Assembly (NCBI GenBank): GCA_934162925.1
Contig: CAKPJR010000002.1
Coordinates: 1 to 26,672, forward strand
DNA from: an uncultured Clostridia bacterium
GTDB lineage: Bacteria; Bacillota; Clostridia; TANB77; CAG-508
Reading direction: 5' to 3'
DNA: 26,672 nucleotides
The notes under the pieces are model-generated. The model had not been told where the DNA came from and did not search any database. It saw only the letters and a program-made list of their open reading frames with translations. Made by a program: the position numbers and the translations under genes. How positions within the stretch are numbered: the first letter of the stretch is position 1; each line of letters opens with the position of its first letter. Of this stretch, positions 16,572 through 24,075 are shown piece after piece.

Positions 16572-16609
16572 AATGGGACAGACCTGAACAAAAGGGGGCT
16601 GTCCCCATT
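16572..16609. repeat. GGGGACAGACCCC palindrome, copy 5 (degenerate)
   Basis: AATGGGACAG (16572-16581) pairs imperfectly with CTGTCCCCATT (16599-16609). GAACAAAAGGGG-like sequence lies between, as in copies 2 and 4. It is located between the convergent ftsH and rluA genes and could end both. Confidence 0.6.
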
Positions 16610-16617
16610 CGTTCTGT

Positions 16618-17480
16618 TTAATCTTCTAGACATATTTCTTTTCCATTTAAATAATTTAGAATTCCTGAATCTGTTTTAAAATTAAATATCAGTTTATAAC
16701 TACATAATTCTTGAATTTTTTTATTAAATTTTTTATTTATTTCATTAATACCATATTTTCCGATCACCAATAATAGGATACCCAATATATGCAAGATGTG
16801 CACGTATTTGATGAGTTCTTCCAGTATGTAGAGTTATATCCAATACAGAAGTATTGCTTTTTTTATTACTGCTAATAATTTTATAAGAGGTAATTATTTT
16901 TCTATAACCAGTTTTAGGCTCAGAAGAAATATAGACAATAGATTTTTTAGTATCTTTAAAGAGATATGCAGTCAAAGTTTCTTCAGCTTTTTTAGGTATG
17001 CCATAAACTGTACACTTATAGTGTTTTTCTATTTCTAAATTTTTGAATTTATCTAAAATAATTTCAAGAGATTCTTTATTTTTTGCAAAAAGTATTAACC
17101 CGACAGGTATTTCTATCTGGTCTGTGGCAAGGTTCTATAAAACTATATTTTTCTTTTAAAATACTAGTTAGAGTTTTCTCATTTTTACCATTAGAAACAA
17201 CCTCAAGCTCTGCTGGTTTATTAACAATTAAAATATTAGAATCTTCATATACTATGTTTAGATCAAAGGTTTTAAATAAAAATTCATCATTAATAAATAA
17301 GGTTATTTCATCACCAGCATATACATTGATATTTTCACTAACCTTAACATTGTTTATTCTAATATCCTTTTTCCTTAAAGCTTTATATATAGTATTTAAA
17401 GATAATCCATCAAAATTATCTAATAAAAATGCATTTAACTTTTTTCCATTATATTTATTATTTACAACTAATTTTCTCAT
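16618..17480 (-). CDS. RluA-family 23S rRNA pseudouridine synthase, read through two +1 CGGN sites
   Basis: RluA/RluC/RluD-type enzymes isomerise specific uridines of rRNA to pseudouridine. The ATG at 17480 is chosen over the upstream in-frame TTG at 17495 because a near-perfect promoter ends 6 bases before it. There is no ribosome binding site, which suggests a leaderless mRNA. An N-terminal S4 RNA-binding domain spans about 1-65. The active-site motif is H-R-P-D-R-N-T-C-G-L (Asp122), normally HRLDR; Pro replaces Leu. It is interrupted at CGG 17102. LHTGRTHQIRAHLA is the second conserved motif, then G-D-G-K-Y-G is interrupted at CGG 16762. Reading CGGG and CGGA as Gly gives 286 residues, normal for the family. 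The zero frame stops within nine codons of each CGG. Confidence 0.92.
16759..16762 (-). other. CGGA recoding site 7 (rluA)
   Basis: On the minus strand GAT is followed by CGG A. Skipping the C at 16762 gives I-I-G-D-G-K-Y-G, a standard RluA motif. The zero frame stops four codons after the CGG. Confidence 0.95.
17099..17102 (-). other. CGGG recoding site 6 (rluA, in the catalytic motif)
   Basis: On the minus strand TGT is followed by CGG G. Skipping the C at 17102 gives C-G-L-I-L-F-A-K, the invariant Gly of the RluA signature four residues after the catalytic Asp. It is the only site in the window where the fourth base is G. Confidence 0.95.
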
Positions 17481-17486
17481 AAAAAT

Positions 17487-17515
17487 ATTATACAAGAAAA
17501 AATAAGAATAATCAA
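17487..17515 (-). promoter_or_regulatory. Strong promoter of rluA, leaderless start
   Basis: Read on the minus strand: TTGATT (17515-17510), a 17-base spacer and TATAAT (17492-17487). The ATG is at 17480-17478, so transcription should begin at or next to the A of the start codon. There is no Shine-Dalgarno sequence. Confidence 0.65.
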
Positions 17516-17595
17516 TTTCAATTTACATATTAATTAACCAAAATATATAATTAAAATTTTTTTAGATTTACCTTTAAAAACAATAAAAAACGTGA

Positions 17596-17601
17596 TATAA
17601 T
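17596..17601 (+). promoter_or_regulatory. Extended -10 promoter of the small gene at 17637
   Basis: TGATATAAT combines TATAAT (17596-17601) with an upstream TG. No good -35 box sits at 17 bases. It lies 35 bases before the ATG. Confidence 0.45.
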
Positions 17602-17636
17602 GTAAACATAATATTTTTTGAAAGGAGTTTTCAATT

Positions 17637-17939
17637 ATGTTTAATATTCCAATTAAATGGGATATTTGGCCAGAAGCAGAAAAGCCAATTGCTAAATTGA
17701 AAGGCACAAACCGGTTTAAAGGAAGTATAGCACAAGATAACACTGTAATTTCACTTACAGAAATTATTCTGACAAAACATGCTGCTATACTTATAAACGC
17801 AGCAAAGGAGTTTGGTGGAACAGTTTGCCAAGAGGTTTATTGTGACCATGAAAAAGAAGCTAATGTTAAGGTCTCTTTTTCACTCGAATTTCCTTCGTTT
17901 TATGACAGAAATGAGTTTGTGACTATGTTTAATGGCTAG
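17637..17939 (+). CDS. Small protein of unknown function with an in-frame CGG
   Basis: A 100-residue protein with a clear ribosome binding site (GAAAGGAG), its own promoter and its own terminator. It looks soluble. Residues 40-85 could form a helix-strand pair (ILINAAKEFGGTVCQEVYC, ANVKVSFSLEF). I do not recognise the family. It contains an in-frame CGG (17712-17714, residue 26 in T-N-R-F-K). If that were read as a +1 shift, translation would end after G-L-K-E-V at a TAG, giving about 31 residues. Its codons (CTC, TCG, GTC, GGC, CGG, several AAG) are less AT-biased than those of its neighbours. It may be a recent arrival that still uses standard CGG, or a gene limited by the shift. Confidence 0.7.
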   Translation: MFNIPIKWDIWPEAEKPIAKLKGTNRFKGSIAQDNTVISLTEIILTKHAAILINAAKEFGGTVCQEVYCDHEKEANVKVSFSLEFPSFYDRNEFVTMFNG

Positions 17940-17952
17940 AAAACTACTATTT

Positions 17953-17992
17953 AAGGAGAGAAACACTTAGTTGAGTGTTAATCTCCTTTTTT
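17953..17992 (+). terminator. Intrinsic terminator after the small gene
   Basis: AAGGAGAGAAACACT pairs with AGTGTTAATCTCCTT (three central mismatches). Together with the last bases of the stem this makes a run of six T. Confidence 0.75.
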
Positions 17993-18125
17993 CTATACTT
18001 GAAAAAAGTTATTGTCTTTTAGATTTCCTTATTTCATTGGTGAGTTAAAAAGGACAAGGAAAAAGAGACACCTAAGTCATTTTGTTTTTATGTGACAGGT
18101 GTAATTATTTAAATAAAAAAAAATC

Positions 18126-18154
18126 TTGCAATTTGTATATTGATATGCTAAAAT
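18126..18154 (+). promoter_or_regulatory. Promoter of secG
   Basis: TTGCAA (18126-18131), a 17-base spacer and TAAAAT (18149-18154) with a TG one base before the -10 box. It lies 34 bases before the GTG start. Confidence 0.65.
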
Positions 18155-18188
18155 ATATAAGTCGAAATTAATTTGGAGGTAGTTTAAA

Positions 18189-18437
18189 GTGGATATATTA
18201 AAAGGAATAGTAACTGTACTTTATGTAATAAATTGTTTAGTATTAATAGTAATTTGTTTAATGCAATCTAAAGATGATGAAGGTGCTTCAGGAGCAATAG
18301 TAGGAGGAAGCTCATCAAGCTTTTATGAGAAAAATAAAGGAAGAACTAAAGAAGGAATGCTTAAAAGATTAACTATAATACTTGCTATAGCATTCGTAAT
18401 ATTAACAATTGCTTTGGGAATATTATATATGATGTAA
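18189..18437 (+). CDS. secG: SecG, protein-export translocase subunit
   Basis: SecG is the small third subunit of the SecYEG channel in the cytoplasmic membrane and helps SecA-driven export. Its 82 residues are normal. The first TM helix (about 4-24) ends in the conserved V-I-C-L-M-Q-S-K-D-D-E-G pattern. It is followed by the Gly/Ser-rich loop GAIVGGSSSSFYEKNKGRTKEG and a second TM (about 60-81). The GTG start is supported by TTGGAGGT. It has its own promoter and a terminator at 18457. In many Firmicutes secG precedes rnr and smpB, but here it stands alone. Confidence 0.93.
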   Translation: MDILKGIVTVLYVINCLVLIVICLMQSKDDEGASGAIVGGSSSSFYEKNKGRTKEGMLKRLTIILAIAFVILTIALGILYMM

Positions 18438-18456
18438 GAAAAAGCGATAATAGAAT

Positions 18457-18487
18457 AAAAAAATTGACCATATAGGTCAATTTTTTT
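18457..18487 (+). terminator. Intrinsic terminator of secG
   Basis: The perfect 13-bp arms (18457-18469 and 18475-18487) run from A7-TTGACC to GGTCAA-T7. This leaves the classical GC core followed by seven T. Confidence 0.85.
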
Positions 18488-18519
18488 GGTTGTTCTTATT
18501 AGTTTTCGTTAAAATGTAG

Positions 18520-18574
18520 GGGCAGGCCATGTGTCTGCCCAAAATATCTGAAAAAAATTCTAGGGACTGTCCTA
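18520..18574. repeat. Two short palindromes after secG
   Basis: GGGCAG/CTGCCC (18520-18525 and 18535-18540) is followed by TAGGGACTGTCCTA (18561-18574). The second resembles a decayed GGGACAG/CTGTCC core of the palindrome family seen elsewhere. Nothing else was seen between secG and the germination operon. Confidence 0.4.
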
Positions 18575-18631
18575 AATTTTTAAATTTGAATAATGTAGAA
18601 TGTTTGTAAAAATTAATAATGTTATCTTTGG

Positions 18632-18658
18632 ACAAAGGGCGACTAAAGTCGCTTTGTT
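18632..18658. repeat. ACAAAG-GCGACT-AAAGTCGC hairpin, second copy
   Basis: ACAAAGGGCGAC pairs with GTCGCTTTGT around a short loop. It is nearly the same element as the one after the PBP gene (9416-9441). It overlaps the end of the minus-strand germination operon and may end it, although no T-run follows on that strand. Confidence 0.45.
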
Positions 18659-18824
18659 AAATTCCTTTAATATATACTATTAAGTTAGGTGCTATTAAAG
18701 AAATTATAGAAAAAACAATTACTGTAATTCCTCCTAATTTGTTATTGGTATTTAATTCATAAATACCATAGCTTAGAGTTTTTGTAAATACTATAATTGT
18801 TAATATAATAACCAAAATCTGCAT
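18657..18824 (-). CDS. Small two-TM protein, candidate D subunit of the germinant receptor
   Basis: A 55-residue membrane protein. The ATG at 18824 is chosen because GGAGG lies 5 bases upstream. An in-frame ATG at 18866 would overlap gerAC and lacks a site. Two hydrophobic helices (about 2-20 and 30-53) flank a short polar turn (ELNTNNKLGG). Many GerA-type operons in spore formers carry a fourth small two-TM gene called a D subunit that modulates germination. The size, topology and place right after gerAC fit that, but sequence similarity was not tested. It is the last gene of the operon, 16 bases after gerAC. Confidence 0.6.
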   Translation of the reverse strand: MQILVIILTIIVFTKTLSYGIYELNTNNKLGGITVIVFSIISLIAPNLIVYIKGI

Positions 18825-18840
18825 AAAATCCTCCATAACA

Positions 18841-20068
18841 TTATATTCTTGTGTATAATTGGCCATTTTCTATATTTGTTTCAACATTTACATCAAAAAA
18901 GGCATTTTGATAATTAAATAGCCAGTCTGATTCTATCCAATCATTCCAAGTAGTATAGTTGCCAATAACATATCTACCAAAATTTCCAATATCTGTTTTA
19001 TATTCCTTTGAAGTTTTATATAAATAAGAAGCTATATTTTGTTCTAAAAATAAATTTACACACTCATCTATAACTTTCATTGTATTCTCATCAGAGTAAT
19101 TCATATTTTCATCTAATGATAATATATAGCCATAAATATTGAAGTTACATTTAATGTATGGAGTTCCATTAATAAGCTTAACATCTATTTTTGGGGCCTT
19201 ACTAGAGCTTATATAAAGGCTTAATGATGAATTTTTGTTGTAAGGATTTGGAACAGAAATTGTGGCACTTTCAAAATTATTTACAACAATTAAGTGACAT
19301 AAAGCTTCCATACCATCTAACTCACCAACTAATCTATCATTTTTAAAAACTGCAATTCCCATATTTTCAACACCAGTTTCAGTTTCTATAGGTGTTTCAG
19401 AGGCTTTATAAGAACCTTCTATATCATAATTAGGTGAATCTGAATGTGAATTATGGGTAGACTTATAATTTATTCCACCTAATATGGCATAAGCCTGAGA
19501 GGTTGTACTTAGCATATCTGAGTAAAAATCAGAAAGATGAATGTTTTGAGTGTAACCGAGTATACTCACTTGAGTTTAAAATAAATTCATAATATCTAGC
19601 AGAAACAGTTTCTAGGGTAGGTTCAGAATCACTTAAATAATCATAAGCATTACACCTGCTAACTATAATATTACAATCAGGTCTAATTTGTAAATTATTA
19701 ACAATAGTATATATATATTCGGAAATGCCTTCATATGCAAGTTCTTCAGAAATAATTATTGCTTTACAATGAGAAAGATTAACTTTTTTGCTTATATAAC
19801 TATTTATTAATGAAATTCCAGAATCAATTGTTGCACATTCTACAGCAGTTATAGTAGACTTTTGAGATTGACTGCTACCGCCACCACTTTCAGAGTTGTT
19901 TGGAAGTGCAAATTGAAGGCTTATCTTTATTTCATTATTTTCTCCTTTGTCAATGCCCATAGCAACTGCGTATGCCAAAGTCTCTAGGCCTTCAGCATTA
20001 TAACAGCCAGAAAGTGTTAATAAACAAAGTATTAGAACTAATAGAACAGCAATTGTTTTTTTTATCAT
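18841..20068 (-). CDS. GerAC-type germinant-receptor lipoprotein, read through one +1 CGGN site
   Basis: This is the C subunit of a nutrient germinant receptor, a lipoprotein on the outer face of the spore inner membrane. The signal sequence ends in the lipobox LSGC (Cys22). The next stretch, AEGLETLAYAVAMGIDKG, is typical of the family. The ATG overlaps the gerAB stop (ATGA), so translation is coupled. The frame breaks at CGG 19558: zero-frame T-R-L-H-S ends in ten codons, while +1 gives T-G-Y-T-Q-N-I-H-L-S-D-F. CGGT as Gly gives 408 residues, the usual size for GerAC. The C-terminal domain runs through to 18844 without further defects. Confidence 0.9.
19555..19558 (-). other. CGGT recoding site 8 (gerAC)
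   Basis: On the minus strand ACT is followed by CGG T. Skipping the C at 19558 gives GGT. It is the only shift site with T as fourth base, and so shows that the fourth base is not fixed. Gly is less strictly conserved here than at the other sites. Confidence 0.88.
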
Positions 20069-21159
20069 GAGGTTTTCTCCTTTTTTTGTTTAATATTTGC
20101 GAGAACAAGAATAATTAAGCTAATAATAAATACTAATGCAATAATAATATACTTAAAAATAATATTTTGTACAATTTTTAAGTCTGTTATATTTCTAAAA
20201 ACAAGAGCAATGCTAAAAACTATAAAACAAATGCTATAAGTAATTTCTCTATGATTTTTCAAATCAACTAGTTTTTTCAATATCCTATTTATTAAGCATA
20301 TAGTAATACTTAAAAAAGAAAGAGTAGACAGTATCCATATAAAAATAAATATAGCATCAACCCTTTGCAAAAATCTTCCAAATTCAATCATTCTTGTAAG
20401 CAGATACACAGAAAGCATTCCATCAGAAAATGAAATAAAAGGGAACATCATAATCAAACATATAACACTTAAAAAAAGATATATGGATGATATTATTGTA
20501 GAGATTATTGATATTTTTTTAAATTCTTCAGGACTTTCAAGAATAGGTATCAAAAAATATAGGTATGCAAAGCATGAAAATGTAAAAATATTAGTTAACC
20601 CCTTAAAAAAAGTTTGATTTATTCCAAAGCCAAAAATAGGAAATATTCTTTCGGGAACAAAACCCTTTGAAGTTACAAAGAAAATTATTAGCATACTAAG
20701 TAAAATGATGGGGGTGATAACTAGATTAATACTAGCAATAGGCTTAATTCCAGCTTTAGCAGAATATACAACAGGAATTAAAAATAATAAAAGCAAAAAT
20801 ACAATAGGTGTTCTATCAAAATATATTAACCTTAAGCAATCTATAAAATATGCTAAAAATATTCCAGCAACAAATAAAAAGAACAATAAGTATAAAATAC
20901 CAGTAAATGCTTTTAAAAACTTATTTCCTAAAAATTCAGAAACATCAATTAAATCTTGAGAAGGAAAAGGCCTAAACAATTTACATATTAGTAAACAAAA
21001 TAAAATAGCAATAATACTAATAAAAATTATATTAAGCCAAGTTGAAGAACCTGTATCAGTAATAATGTGATTTGGCAAGTTAAAAATTATTACATTAATT
21101 GTTACCATTACTATTAAAGAAATAGCTTCTAATTTATTGATTTTTTGCAATGAACTCAT
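20065..21159 (-). CDS. GerAB-type germinant-receptor permease subunit
   Basis: This is the B subunit of the germinant receptor, a member of the APC-superfamily spore germination permeases, thought to bind the nutrient germinant. The 364 residues contain about ten hydrophobic helices from residue 10 to 357. Polar breaks such as FRPFPSQDLIDVSEFLG and GRFLQRVDAIFIFIW are typical of this family. The start is 3 bases after the gerAA stop, with AAGG upstream, and the end overlaps gerAC by ATGA. No in-frame CGG is present, and it is the one large gene of this operon that is uninterrupted. Confidence 0.92.
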   Translation of the reverse strand: MSSLQKINKLEAISLIVMVTINVIIFNLPNHIITDTGSSTWLNIIFISIIAILFCLLICKLFRPFPSQDLIDVSEFLGNKFLKAFTGILYLLFFLFVAGIFLAYFIDCLRLIYFDRTPIVFLLLLFLIPVVYSAKAGIKPIASINLVITPIILLSMLIIFFVTSKGFVPERIFPIFGFGINQTFFKGLTNIFTFSCFAYLYFLIPILESPEEFKKISIISTIISSIYLFLSVICLIMMFPFISFSDGMLSVYLLTRMIEFGRFLQRVDAIFIFIWILSTLSFLSITICLINRILKKLVDLKNHREITYSICFIVFSIALVFRNITDLKIVQNIIFKYIIIALVFIISLIILVLANIKQKKEKTS

Positions 21160-21162
21160 AGT

Positions 21163-22873
21163 TTAATAATTTCCTTTCCAAAATTTCCATTTCATACTTA
21201 TTTTTTCTTGAGATTTAGGTCTTTTTGTATTTAAGAAATCAGCTTTTCTCTCTCTTCTCCACATAGGAGAAAGAAAATAAGAAGAATCCGATTTCGAATT
21301 TGTAACAGGCAAATATGGTGCCAAATATGAAACCCCAAATGATTTATGGTTTGCAAGTATTACAGATTGAGCAAATAAACCAATTGCAATACCTAAAAAT
21401 CCAGCCATATATCCTAATAAAATATACAAAAATCTAAGTATTCTTAAAGCAAAACTAAGAGAAAAATCTGGAATTGCAAAAGAGCATATAGCAGTAATTG
21501 CAACAATTATAATTAGAATTGGGCTAACAAGATTTGCGTTAACAGCAGCTTCTCCGCAAGATTAAAGTTCCAACAATACCAATTGTTGGACCTATTGGAG
21601 AAGGAACCCTAAGGCCTGCTTCTCTTATTAATTCAAAAGATATCTCCATTAGTAAAACTTCAAATATTACGGGAAAGGGAACAGTGCTTCTAGAAGCGGC
21701 AATTGTAAATAACAATTCTGTTGGAATTAACTCAGTGTGATAATTAGTTAATGCAACATAAAAACCAGGTAAAAATAATGTTATAACAAAAGCAATAATT
21801 CTAACAATTTTTAAAAGGTTTGAATATTGGTACTTTAAATTCATATCTTCAGGAGAAGATAAAAAGTCTATAAACACACCTGGCATTATAAGAGAGTAGG
21901 GAGTACCATTTACAATAACTACGACCCTTCCTTCTAACAGGTGATTTGCAGCCTTATCAGGTCTTTCTGTTGCAATTATTTGAGGAAATAGGCAAGAACT
22001 ATTATCTTGAATTAATTGTTCTAATTGTCCAGAAGATATAATGTTATCTACATCTAAATTGTTTATTCTATATTTTACCTCAGCAACAAGATCATTGTTT
22101 GTAATATTTTTCATATAGCATATAGCAATTTTAGTTTTACTAACTTTACCAACAGTTGCATTTTCAATAGTTAGATTTTCATTATTTATAAGTCTTCTAA
22201 GCATAGATGTATTAGTTCTTAATTTTTCCACGAATGATTCTTGTGAACCTCTTACAACAACTTCGTTTTTAGGTTCAGAAACACTCCTAGCATCAAAACC
22301 TTTTACATCTATAGTAAAGGCAATAGGCAAGGTATCTATAAATAAAGCGCAATCTCCCATATTAACACTATTAAAAGCTTCTTCAAAAGTTTTTGCCTTT
22401 TGCATAGTGTTTTGAGGAACTAAAGTATTGTAAATATAGTCTTCTAAATTGAATTTTTTTACTTTGCGTACAGTAATATTGTTTGTAATAACAGAAGAAG
22501 TAGCCTTTTGTAAATCATCATTATGCTTTGACATAAGGGGCCTTAATATAAAATTGTTTATACTCTCAGAATCAATCATACCATCTATAAACAAAAGCAA
22601 AGCACTATATTCTTTTCCTCTTAAATTAAGCTTGAAATTTCTAAGAACAATATCACTATTAATAAGAGTATTATATTTTGCTTTTATATAATCAATATTT
22701 ACGGCTAGACTGTTATAGATACTTTGGCTTTGAGATTCAGAAGTTAAAGAGGGATTCTCTAAATCCTTATTTGGATTATCTTCAGCAGGGCTTTCAGGAA
22801 GCGAAAATTCATAAGTATCTATAGGCTCTTTATAAAAAAATATTTTATTTAATAAACTTTTTAAATTTTGCAT
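21163..22873 (-). CDS. GerAA-type germinant-receptor subunit, read through one +1 CGGN site
   Basis: This is the A subunit of the nutrient germinant receptor. The ATG at 22873 is used because TGGAG lies about 8 bases before it. An in-frame TTG at 22888 precedes that site. The N-terminal soluble domain (about 1-345) has NGTPYSLIMPGVFIDFLSSP and ERPDKAANHLLEGRVVVIV. The membrane part has SRSTVPFPVIFEVLLMEISF and REAGLRVPSPIGPTIGIVG. The frame breaks at CGG 21556 inside the next conserved motif. Zero-frame L-R-R-S-C-C stops, while +1 gives L-G-E-A-A-V-N-A-N-L-V-S-P and the remaining helices, ending with the usual post-membrane SYLAPYLP. CGGA as Gly gives 569 residues, within the family range. 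Confidence 0.93.
21553..21556 (-). other. CGGA recoding site 9 (gerAA)
   Basis: On the minus strand TTG is followed by CGG A. The zero frame stops five codons after the CGG. The +1 frame gives the well-known G-x-A-A-V motif of GerA proteins, whose first residue is Gly. Confidence 0.95.
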
Positions 22874-22959
22874 AAGAACTCCATTCAAAATTATGAATTA
22901 ATTACAGTTTTTCCTAAAAAAATAAAAATATGTAATTTGCGTTAAATATTTATAAAAAC

Positions 22960-22988
22960 TTGTAATAAAAAATACATTATGGTACAAT
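22960..22988 (+). promoter_or_regulatory. Promoter of rlmN
   Basis: TTGTAA (22960-22965), a 17-base spacer and TACAAT (22983-22988) with TG two bases before the -10 box. It lies in the gap between divergent gerAA and rlmN. I could not place a reliable sigma-G promoter for gerAA in the same gap. Confidence 0.65.
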
Positions 22989-23022
22989 GTATTCGTAAAA
23001 AAATAGACAGAGGAAGATTTAT

Positions 23023-24075
23023 TTGAAAGAAAATATAAAAAATTATAATTTAGAAGAACTAAAAGAAGTTTTAAAAGAATTAGGAGAAAAACCATACAGA
23101 GCAGAACAAATATTTAAATGGATAATGCAAGAGAATGTTACATCTTTTGATGAGATGACAAACATTTCTATTGAATTAAGAAATAAATTAAAAGAAAAAT
23201 TTGATTTGCATGTATTTAAAATATTGCAAAAGCAAGTATCAAAAGATGGCACAAAAAAATATTTGTTTGATGTTTTAGATGGCAATGCAATAGAATCTGT
23301 ACTTATGGAGTACAAGCACGGTTTTACAATATGTGTTTCTTCACAAATTGGATGTAAAATGGGATGTAAATTTTGTGCTTCAACAGGAGTAAAGTTTTCT
23401 AGAAATTTGACTGCAGGAGAAATTGTAGAACAGCTCTTAGCAATACAAAGAGATGAAAATATAAAAATATCTAATTTAGTGTTTATGGGAATAGGAGAAC
23501 CTTTAGATAATTATGACAATGTTATGCAAGCAATTGCAATATTGAACAATCCTAAGGGCATTAATATGGGTGCAAGACATATAAGTATATCTACAAGTGG
23601 ATTAGTTCCTAGAATATATGAACTTGCAGACAAAAATATACAATGCACCCTTTCTATATCTTTACATAGTGCAAATAATGAAAAAAGAAGTCAAATGATG
23701 CCAGTAAATAATGTGTATAATATAGAAGAACTAATGAAAGCATGTAAATATTATACAGAAAAAACAAACAAGAGAATATCATTTGAATATGCTTTAGCAA
23801 AGGAAAGTAACGATAACTTAGCAGATGCAAAAGAACTTGTAAAGCTATTAAAAGGAATGCTTTGCCATGTAAATTTAATACCAATAAATAAAATTGAAAA
23901 CGGAAAGTATAGTAAGAGCACAAATGAAAATATATTAAAATTTAGAGACTATTTAAACGAAAAAGGAATAGTTGCTACAATAAGAAGAGAATTAGGCTCA
24001 GATATAGATGCTGCATGTGGGCAACTTAGAAAAAAAGAGGTGGAAAAATGCGAACTTATTCAAAAACAGATATAG
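23023..24075 (+). CDS. rlmN: RlmN, dual-specificity rRNA/tRNA adenine C2 methyltransferase
   Basis: This radical-SAM enzyme methylates A2503 of 23S rRNA and A37 of some tRNAs. The 350 residues start with TTG at 23023, with GAGGAAG 7 bases before. The CxxxCxxC cluster is CKMGCKFC (Cys111, 115, 118). Other family motifs are FMGIGEPLDNYDNV, HISISTSGLVPRI and SLHSANNEKRS, and the catalytic C-terminal Cys lies in AACGQLRKK. The gene overlaps the phosphatase gene by 28 bases. The order rlmN-PP2C-PASTA kinase is a known Firmicute arrangement. No in-frame CGG is present. Confidence 0.96.
   Translation: MKENIKNYNLEELKEVLKELGEKPYRAEQIFKWIMQENVTSFDEMTNISIELRNKLKEKFDLHVFKILQKQVSKDGTKKYLFDVLDGNAIESVLMEYKHGFTICVSSQIGCKMGCKFCASTGVKFSRNLTAGEIVEQLLAIQRDENIKISNLVFMGIGEPLDNYDNVMQAIAILNNPKGINMGARHISISTSGLVPRIYELADKNIQCTLSISLHSANNEKRSQMMPVNNVYNIEELMKACKYYTEKTNKRISFEYALAKESNDNLADAKELVKLLKGMLCHVNLIPINKIENGKYSKSTNENILKFRDYLNEKGIVATIRRELGSDIDAACGQLRKKEVEKCELIQKQI

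Noticed and set aside
6951..16765. Base-modification or base-caller artefact at GATC, since two sites read GATCGG
   Set aside because: The other seven sites lack GATC, the flanks have nothing in common besides CGGN, and out-of-frame CGG triplets in the same genes show no disturbance.
17637..17939. HPr-like phosphocarrier identity for the small protein
   Set aside because: Only a vague similarity in the middle (LTKHAAILINAAKEF); no convincing phospho-His motif context, so no function assigned.
2947..22873. Annotating spoIVB, PBP1A, femX, rluA, gerAC and gerAA as pseudogenes or as separate small genes
   Set aside because: The breaks are all of one kind (CGGN), there are no nonsense mutations or other indels, both sides keep conserved motifs, and the joined lengths match the families.
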